A stretch of 10,374 bases of DNA from contig JAQGJZ010000200.1 in NCBI GenBank assembly GCA_028290385.1, positions 1 to 10,374 of the forward strand, read 5' to 3'. Shown in pieces: positions 5,737-10,374 of the stretch. The notes below the pieces were generated by a model. It was not told the DNA's origin. It ran no database searches and saw nothing but the letters and a program-made list of their open reading frames with translations. Made by a program: the position numbers and the translations under genes. The stretch comes from Enterovirga sp. (lineage in GTDB: Bacteria > Pseudomonadota > Alphaproteobacteria > Rhizobiales > Beijerinckiaceae). Numbering within the stretch: position 1 is the stretch's first letter; every line of letters starts with the position of its first letter.

Positions 5737-6587
5737 GCACGTCCGTCCTCGGCCTGAATGGGGCGGACGGATCTGCGTCGCTCGGCGACCCCATCCTGTC
5801 GGTCAACAACATCGAGGTCGTCTACGACCACGTCATCCTCGATTTGAAGGGTGTTTCGCTGGCCGTGCCGCAGGGCGGCATCGTGGCCCTGCTCGGGGCC
5901 AACGGCGCCGGCAAGACCACGACCCTGAAGGCGATCTCGAACCTGCTCCGGGCCGAGCGCGGCGACGTGACCAAGGGCGCGATCTCGTTCGGGGGCGAGC
6001 GGGTCGACCGGCTGTCGCCCGACGATCTGGTGCGCCGGGGCTGCATCCAGGTGCTGGAGGGGCGGCATTGCTTCGGCCACCTCACCATCGAGGAGAACCT
6101 GCTGACCGGCGCCTATACGCGCCGCGACGGCAACGCCGCCATCCGGCGCGATCTCGAGCTGGTCTACGCGACCTTTCCGCGCCTGCGCCAGCGGCGCTCG
6201 TCCATGGCCGGCTACACGTCCGGTGGCGAGCAGCAGATGTGCGCCATCGGCCGGGCCATGATGTCGAAGCCGAAGATGATCCTGCTGGACGAGCCGTCCA
6301 TGGGTCTCGCGCCGCAGATCGTGGAGGAGATCTTCGAGATCGTGCGCGACCTCAATGCCAGGCAGGGCGTGTCCTTCCTGCTCGCGGAGCAGAACACGAA
6401 CATGGCGCTGCGCTACGCCACATACGGCTACATCCTGGAGACCGGCCGCGTCGTCATGGACGGTCCGGCCGAGAGCCTGCGCGAGAATGAGGACGTGAAG
6501 GAATTCTATCTCGGGGTCGCGGAAGGCGGGCAGCGCAGTTTCCGCAACGTCAAAAGCTACAAGCGCCGCAAGCGCTGGCTAGCCTAG
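5733..6587 (+). CDS. livF: LivF-type ATP-binding subunit of the HAAT ABC transporter
   Basis: A 284-aa ATPase that powers the Liv importer from the cytoplasmic face, normally paired with LivG. Visible motifs are Walker A GANGAGKTT (residues 55-63), a Q-loop Gln at 106 (IQVLEGRHCF), and the ABC signature as TSGGEQQM (162-169) rather than LSGGEQQ. Walker B is MILLDEPSMGLAP (Asp186, catalytic Glu187). The H-loop region reads LLAEQN, as LivF proteins usually lack the His there. A 20-residue N-terminal extension and a basic C-terminal tail (RSFRNVKSYKRRKRWLA) make it longer than E. coli LivF (237 aa). The GTG start overlaps the stop of the 32-aa microprotein by 4 nt, implying translational coupling. 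It meets the DUF29 gene tail-to-tail at a shared CTAG. Confidence 0.95.
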   Translation: MSTSVLGLNGADGSASLGDPILSVNNIEVVYDHVILDLKGVSLAVPQGGIVALLGANGAGKTTTLKAISNLLRAERGDVTKGAISFGGERVDRLSPDDLVRRGCIQVLEGRHCFGHLTIEENLLTGAYTRRDGNAAIRRDLELVYATFPRLRQRRSSMAGYTSGGEQQMCAIGRAMMSKPKMILLDEPSMGLAPQIVEEIFEIVRDLNARQGVSFLLAEQNTNMALRYATYGYILETGRVVMDGPAESLRENEDVKEFYLGVAEGGQRSFRNVKSYKRRKRWLA

Positions 6588-7096
6588 AGGCTGCCGTCGC
6601 GAGGTCCGGCCGAGACCTCCTGCAGCCGAGCGACTGCGCTCTCGACGTCGAAGCCGGTCGCGGTCAGCTCGTCCAGGCTGAAGGGGCAGGCCTGCGGCAG
6701 GTCCGGCAGCAGCGCATCCCCGTGCTCGTCGAGGGAGGCGTCGGCCCGCCTTCGGGCCGCATCCCAAAGCTCGTCAAGATCGATCAGCTGCCGCATCGAC
6801 GCTTTCAAGTCCTTGGCCAGAGCACGCCGCTGCAGCGCGACCTCGTCCCGCCAGTGCCGGACCGGCCGGGCATTCGGCGCCGACGCGATCTTCAACAGAT
6901 GCCGCAGCATCAACTCGAGGAAGCTCTCGACGGTGCGAAGCTCGGCCTTGCCCACGTCCTCGATCTCCTCGGCCACGTGCTCCAGGTCGAGTTCGTTCGG
7001 CAGGTCCCGGCGGGTCTCGGCGAGGCGGCGCAAGGCCGCCGCCTGTTCCTGCGACCAGGCGTAGATGTCGTCGTCGTATGACGTCCGGCGATCCAT
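6584..7096 (-). CDS. DUF29 family protein
   Basis: A 170-aa soluble protein of the DUF29 family (PF01724), widespread in Cyanobacteria and Proteobacteria with no established biochemical role. Typical features are YDDDIYAWSQEQAAALRR at the N terminus, LDLEHVAEEIEDVGKAE at about residues 36-52, then a helical stretch with MLRHLLK and RHWRDEVALQRR. The chain is almost entirely helical and rich in charge. The start is ATG 7096; no strong Shine-Dalgarno is visible. It is the last gene of the minus-strand run, 34 nt downstream of the methyltransferase. Its stop overlaps that of livF. DUF29 genes are often multicopy and mobile-looking, but nothing here indicates transfer. Confidence 0.88.
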   Translation of the reverse strand: MDRRTSYDDDIYAWSQEQAAALRRLAETRRDLPNELDLEHVAEEIEDVGKAELRTVESFLELMLRHLLKIASAPNARPVRHWRDEVALQRRALAKDLKASMRQLIDLDELWDAARRRADASLDEHGDALLPDLPQACPFSLDELTATGFDVESAVARLQEVSAGPRDGSL

Positions 7097-7130
7097 GCGG
7101 GCAGTCTAGCAGAAGACGTTCCGCCGCGCG

Positions 7131-7787
7131 CTAGTCGCGGCGGATGCGCCAGACGCGCGACAGCTTGATCTCGGCATCCTCCAGCTCGCGCGTGACCTGC
7201 ACACGGTATTGCGCGATCTGCTCGACCTTGTCCTTCGGCAGGTAGGATCGTCCTGGATCGCCGATCAGCACGGTCGCGCCGCGCGCCTCCAGGGCGGCGA
7301 GCCAAGGCCACATCCGCGCGGCGATGTCGCGCTCGTAGAAGATGTCGCCGGTCAGGACCACGTCCCAGCCCTCGTCCGTCCCGACGAGGTCGGCCAGACG
7401 CGGCGCCACGCTCACGCGGTTCGCCTCGGCGTTGATGGCGATCGCCGCCGCCGCGAAGGCGTCGATATCGGCCGCCTGCACCTCGGCGGCGCCCGCCATC
7501 GCGGCCGCGATCGCGACGAGGCCGGAGCCGGACGCGACGTCGAGCACCGTCCGGCCGCGCACGAGGTCCGAATGGTCGAGGATGTAGCGCGCCAGCGCCT
7601 GCCCGCCCGCCCAGGCAAAAGCCCAGAACGGCGGCGGCAGGCCCATCTGCTCCAGTTCATCCTCGGTCTTCTGCCAGAGCGCGGTCGCCTCCTCGGCCAC
7701 GTGCAGGCTGATTTCCGGCGCATGCGGCACCGGCAGGAGCCGCGTCTCCGCCCGGATAAAGGCGGCGTGGTCGACGATGCGCGTCAC
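7131..7787 (-). CDS. Class I SAM methyltransferase, ETF-beta lysine methyltransferase-like
   Basis: A 218-aa methyltransferase of the Methyltransf_16-like (seven-beta-strand) group. Seen: PPPFWAFAWAGGQALARYIL (residues 51-70), SAM-binding motif I VLDVASGSG (81-89), acidic loop ADID (106-109), and the DIFYE motif (148-152) that marks this protein-lysine methyltransferase group. GDPGRSYLP follows at 177-184. This pattern matches bacterial homologues of human ETFBKMT (METTL20). The Agrobacterium enzyme of that group methylates lysines of the electron-transfer flavoprotein beta subunit. No etfBA genes are in the window, so the target is inferred. The GTG start overlaps the stop of the glycosyltransferase gene by 4 nt (GTGA), implying coupled translation. 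Confidence 0.85.
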   Translation of the reverse strand: MTRIVDHAAFIRAETRLLPVPHAPEISLHVAEEATALWQKTEDELEQMGLPPPFWAFAWAGGQALARYILDHSDLVRGRTVLDVASGSGLVAIAAAMAGAAEVQAADIDAFAAAAIAINAEANRVSVAPRLADLVGTDEGWDVVLTGDIFYERDIAARMWPWLAALEARGATVLIGDPGRSYLPKDKVEQIAQYRVQVTRELEDAEIKLSRVWRIRRD

Positions 7788-8923
7788 GGCCCGGCGGCCT
7801 TGCCGAGCAGGCCGGAGTAAAGCCGCTTCACGGCTTCGATCAGATCCCGCTCCAGGTAGCCGTGCAGGGCGCGGGCGCGGGCGGCCGCCCCCATGCGGGG
7901 CAGCAGCACGGGATCGGCCGCGAGCTTGGCAAAAGCCGCCGCAAGCGCCGCGGGATCGTCCGGCGGGACCAAGAAGCCTTCCGTCCCGTCCGACACCAGC
8001 TCACGGCAGCCGGGCACGTCGGTCGTCACCAGCGGCCGCGCGGAGGCAGCCGCTTCGAGCAAAAAGGCGGGCACGCCGGCGCCGCCGCGCGAGGGCAGGC
8101 AGGCGACATGGTGGTCGTGCCAAATCTCGGCGGTGCCGTCCTCGCCCGCCGGGTGCAGCCTGATCCCGGGTTGCCGGCTCCAATCCTCCAGGACGCCCCG
8201 GCCCAGCCGTCGCAGGCGCGAGCCGTCCTGATCGAACAGCGACAGATCGAGATCGGCCCCGGCCTCACGCGCCAGGCGCACGGCCTCCACGGCGACATCG
8301 ATCCCCTCCCGCCAGACCATCGGGGCCGCGATCGCGATCCTGAGCGGGGGCAAGGCTCGCATCGGCAGCGGCCGGGTTCTTTCCGGGTCCACGCCCGCCC
8401 CGGGCAGGACCGCGACCTCGCCCGGCTCGCCCCCCTCCAGCCCGAGCAGCGCCCGGTCGGCGTCGGTCTCGACTATGAAGCGGGTGGAGGCGGTCCGCAG
8501 CGGGCCCTTAAGGAGGGAAGCGACAACGCGCCGGCCGATCGAGGCCATGCGGTCGTCCGGCAGCGCGAGCGCGCCGAGCGGCCCAAGCGAATACAGGCGG
8601 CATTCGACGCGCGCCATCGCGCAGGCGGCGCCGCCGATGAGGCTCGGGCCGAGCCCGACCGCGTGGACGAGATCGGGCCGCACGGCCTTCAAGGCGGCCG
8701 CGACCTGCCCGGAGGCATAGCCCGCTTTCGCCGGATTGATGCTGCGCAGGCTGGCCGCGACGGGGACGAGCCGCCCGCCGGCCCGCTCGACGAGGCCCCG
8801 CGCCTCGCGCATGTCCGTCAGCACATGGCATTCGAGCCCGAGCGCGCGCGCCGCCGCAAGCAGCGGCGGAAGGCGCTCGGGGAGGTTCGGGTCCCCGGCG
8901 ATGAAGGCGATGCGGGCGGGCAT
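7784..8923 (-). CDS. GT4-type glycosyltransferase with altered EX7E motif
   Basis: A 379-aa GT-B fold glycosyltransferase (glycosyltransferase group 1 / GT4), expected to transfer a sugar from a nucleotide-sugar to a glycan or lipid at the cytoplasmic membrane face. The N-terminal acceptor domain begins with MPARIAFIAGD. The C-terminal donor domain starts near residue 193 with PLRIAIAAPMVWREGIDVAVEA. The donor-site region reads PSRGGAGVPAFLLEAAASARPLVTTDVPGCREL. The second Glu of the EX7E motif is present (about 290) but the first is Ala (about 282). The start ATG 8923 is preferred; the frame opens 5 codons earlier at a GTG (8938), and neither has a strong Shine-Dalgarno. There are no polysaccharide genes nearby to indicate the product. 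The stop overlaps the methyltransferase start. Confidence 0.85.
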   Translation of the reverse strand: MPARIAFIAGDPNLPERLPPLLAAARALGLECHVLTDMREARGLVERAGGRLVPVAASLRSINPAKAGYASGQVAAALKAVRPDLVHAVGLGPSLIGGAACAMARVECRLYSLGPLGALALPDDRMASIGRRVVASLLKGPLRTASTRFIVETDADRALLGLEGGEPGEVAVLPGAGVDPERTRPLPMRALPPLRIAIAAPMVWREGIDVAVEAVRLAREAGADLDLSLFDQDGSRLRRLGRGVLEDWSRQPGIRLHPAGEDGTAEIWHDHHVACLPSRGGAGVPAFLLEAAASARPLVTTDVPGCRELVSDGTEGFLVPPDDPAALAAAFAKLAADPVLLPRMGAAARARALHGYLERDLIEAVKRLYSGLLGKAAGP

Positions 8924-8965
8924 TCCCCACCATGGCACGCGCCGCGCTGGAGCGCGTTAACGGGC

Positions 8966-9277
8966 TCAGATATCCTCGAAGGTTCCTGCCGCGCGACTCC
9001 AGCGGCGGGCGGGCCAGCGCAGGGTGGTGCCCGAGACATCGATCTCCGTGATCGCCTCGTCCGTGCCGCGCCGGCCGAAGAGGGAGCGGCGGTAGCGGTC
9101 CGCATAGCGCGACCGGGCGAGCCGCAACACCATCATGCCCTCCTCCCATGAGGCGAGCTCGATGACCTTCGGCGGCGCCAGCCCGGCCCGGAGGAACGCG
9201 TGCCTGACCTGCAGGACGGCGTCGAACAGGTCGTCCTCGGGTCCTCGCATGTCCGCCGGCAGGTCGGCCCCGCTCAT
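8966..9277 (-). CDS. Hypothetical 103-aa protein
   Basis: I do not recognise this protein. It is 103 aa, soluble and strongly charged. The acidic N-terminal part (PEDDLFDAVLQVRHAFL) looks helical. A middle section reads VIELASWEEGMMVLRLARSRYADRY, and the C-terminal part has a likely beta-hairpin (ITEIDVSGTTLRWPARRW) and ends in FEDI. The start ATG 9277 has GGGAG 8 nt upstream, and the gene begins 17 nt after the stop of the MBL hydrolase gene, so the two are probably co-transcribed. The same frame stays open upstream into the hydrolase gene, but that part is a shadow. The glycosyltransferase gene follows after 42 nt. No signal peptide or membrane segment is seen. Confidence 0.75.
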   Translation of the reverse strand: MSGADLPADMRGPEDDLFDAVLQVRHAFLRAGLAPPKVIELASWEEGMMVLRLARSRYADRYRRSLFGRRGTDEAITEIDVSGTTLRWPARRWSRAAGTFEDI

Positions 9278-9294
9278 CGCACCAGCTCCCGGGA

Positions 9295-9933
9295 TCAGCG
9301 CAGGAAGGGGTTGCTCGCCCGCTCCTCGCCGACGGTCGAGCCTGGGCCGTGACCCGGCAGGAAGGACACGTCGTCCCCGAGCGGGAGGATCTTGTCGCGG
9401 ATGGAGCGGAGCAACGTCTCGTGGCTGCCGCCCGGCAGGTCCGTGCGCCCGACCGAGCCCTGGAACAGCACGTCGCCCATGAAGGCGAACCGGAGCGCGG
9501 GCGCGAAGAAGACGAGGCTTCCGGGCGAGTGACCCGGGCAATGCAGAACGTCGAAGGTGATCCCCGCGATCTCGATCGTGTCGCCGTCGGCCAGGAAGCG
9601 GTCCGGCGTCACGTTCTGGGCATCGTCGAGCCCGTATTGCCGGCCCTGCTGGGCGAGCCGGGCGAGCAGCGGCGCGTCCGCCTCGTGCGGGCCGACGATC
9701 TCGACGCCGAGTTCGTCCTTCAGTGCCGCGGCGCCGCCGGCATGGTCGATATGGCCGTGCGTCAGCAGGATCGCCTCGACGGTCACGCCGGCACGGTCGA
9801 TCGCCTGCCGGATCACGTCGAGATCGCCGCCCGGATCGATCACCACGCCCCGCCGCGTCTCCTGCGACCAGGCGATGGAGCAATTCTGCTGGAACGGCGT
9901 GACGGGAACGACCTGGATGGCGAAATCGGGCAT
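9295..9933 (-). CDS. MBL-fold metallo-hydrolase (glyoxalase II / YcbL-like)
   Basis: A 212-aa cytoplasmic metallo-beta-lactamase-fold hydrolase of the compact YcbL/glyoxalase II-like type, which lacks the C-terminal helical domain of true GloB. The full dinuclear metal site is visible: THGHIDH (His59, His61, Asp63, His64), His134 in CPGHSPGS, Asp154 in FMGDVLF and His195 in PGHGPGST. The GSVGRTDLPGGS and ASNPFLR C-terminal sequences are typical of this subgroup. A thioester substrate such as S-lactoylglutathione is plausible but not shown. The start ATG 9933 has only a weak GAGA upstream. It opens the minus-strand run, and 96 nt separate it from the DoxX gene upstream. Confidence 0.93.
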   Translation of the reverse strand: MPDFAIQVVPVTPFQQNCSIAWSQETRRGVVIDPGGDLDVIRQAIDRAGVTVEAILLTHGHIDHAGGAAALKDELGVEIVGPHEADAPLLARLAQQGRQYGLDDAQNVTPDRFLADGDTIEIAGITFDVLHCPGHSPGSLVFFAPALRFAFMGDVLFQGSVGRTDLPGGSHETLLRSIRDKILPLGDDVSFLPGHGPGSTVGEERASNPFLR

Positions 9934-10029
9934 GAATGTCTCGCGGACCGGCGGTCGGACGCGACTGCCGAGAGGCCGAAAGCCTAGCCCAACCGCCTGC
10001 GGTCGTAACCCCGCAGGAGGCGCGCCGGT
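9934..10029 (-). promoter_or_regulatory. Spacer between doxX-like gene and MBL hydrolase, with a 7-bp hairpin
   Basis: This 96-nt spacer holds an inverted repeat CCTGCGG / CCGCAGG (9996-10002 with 10011-10017, 8-nt loop). On the minus strand it lies just after the DoxX stop and is not followed by a U-run, so it could be a weak terminator. A promoter for the hydrolase run is expected here, but no clear -35/-10 pair was found. Confidence 0.35.
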
Positions 10030-10374
10030 TCAGCGCGCCATGGCCACCCGCGGCGTGGCGGCCGAGTCCGTACGCGCCGCACGGGTCCGCGCCGCCAGGA
10101 TCGAAACCGTGATCAGACCGCCGATGGTGCCGACATGTTCGCCCGCCGTGTGGAAGGCATGCAGCGCCTCCGGGCCCTGCATGGTCCAGAACCGATGCAC
10201 GAGGGGGATCGTCAGCGCGGTGAAGATGCCGAGCGCGCCGGCACCGAGCCAGACGTAGCGGCCGAAGATGATCAGGGCAGATCCGAGGATCTGCGTGGTG
10301 AACACGGCGATGTTGAACAGAACAGCCGGCTCCAGCCCGAACTGGCGCATCTCGGCGACCCCGCCGGAGAAGTT
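10030..10374 (-). CDS. DoxX family membrane protein, N terminus beyond window
   Basis: The visible 114 residues are the C-terminal part of a DoxX-like inner-membrane protein (PF07681). Family members are about 130-150 aa with four transmembrane helices; some are linked to quinol oxidation or thiol/oxidative-stress complexes. The frame is open to the window edge through FSGGVAEMRQFGLEP. A Met at 10350 is therefore internal and not the start. Three hydrophobic segments are visible: about ILGSALIIFGRY, GALGIFTALTIPLVH and the region around GTIGGLITVSILA. The motif HRFWTMQGPEALHAFHTAGEH between the last two is typical of DoxX proteins. The stop is followed by an Arg/Ala-poor spacer and a small hairpin. 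Function is unassigned beyond the family. Confidence 0.85.
   Translation of the reverse strand, partial: NFSGGVAEMRQFGLEPAVLFNIAVFTTQILGSALIIFGRYVWLGAGALGIFTALTIPLVHRFWTMQGPEALHAFHTAGEHVGTIGGLITVSILAARTRAARTDSAATPRVAMAR

Noticed and set aside
5733..6587. LivF missing its H-loop histidine, suggesting an inactive ATPase
   Set aside because: LivF family members normally have a VEQN-like sequence at this position; AEQN fits the family.
7862..9151. 429-aa plus-strand frame over the glycosyltransferase
   Set aside because: Shadow composition and no recognisable domain; the minus-strand GT4 frame accounts for the region.
9278..9883. Upstream extension of the 103-aa protein to a 305-aa frame
   Set aside because: The extra part lies in a shadow frame of the MBL hydrolase, which has all metal ligands. 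A good Shine-Dalgarno precedes ATG 9277.
1..10374. Mobile element, prophage, CRISPR or tRNA
   Set aside because: No transposase, integrase, terminal inverted repeats, regularly spaced repeats or cloverleaf-like sequence was seen on either strand.

Overview
The window is chromosomal DNA of a GC-rich (roughly two thirds G+C) alphaproteobacterium, most likely a member of Hyphomicrobiales (Methylobacterium/Microvirga/Bosea-like). This rests on base composition, strong third-position GC bias that opens long false antisense ORFs, a DUF29 protein, an ETF-beta lysine methyltransferase-like gene and a LivFKM-type transporter of the kind multiplied in that order. No genus is claimed. There is no tRNA, rRNA, CRISPR, IS element or phage gene.

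Layout. (1) 1-1454, minus strand: a small antibiotic-biosynthesis-monooxygenase (ABM) protein followed by an amidase-signature enzyme cut by the left edge. (2) 1614-6587, plus strand: parts of a branched-chain-amino-acid-type (HAAT) ABC transporter. These are a LivM permease, a long LivK-like binding protein, two tiny membrane proteins (75 and 32 aa) and a LivF ATPase. A complete terC gene with its own structured leader and terminator-like hairpin sits between livM and livK. LivH and LivG are not in the window. (3) 9933-6584, minus strand: a compact run of an MBL-fold hydrolase, a 103-aa unknown protein, a GT4-type glycosyltransferase, an ETF-beta-type lysine methyltransferase and a DUF29 protein. 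It ends tail-to-tail with livF inside a shared CTAG. (4) 10030-10374, minus strand: a DoxX-family membrane protein whose N terminus lies beyond the window.

How the genes work together. LivK would deliver a solute (amino acid, amide or small organic acid) to the LivM/LivF transporter. Its remaining parts must be encoded elsewhere or shared with another liv set. The divergent amidase and ABM genes could act on an imported compound, but this is only inferred from position. The minus-strand run is held together by short spacings and one 4-nt overlap; its members have no obvious single pathway.

The two most interesting parts are short. First, a 32-aa single-span microprotein is wedged between the 75-aa protein and LivF by ATGA and GTGA overlaps, giving a coupled three-gene chain. 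Second, the roughly 165-nt terC leader can form several hairpins, including two mutually exclusive ones and a hairpin that pairs with the terC Shine-Dalgarno. This is riboswitch-like, yet it lacks the yybP-ykoY (Mn2+) landmarks usually found before terC.
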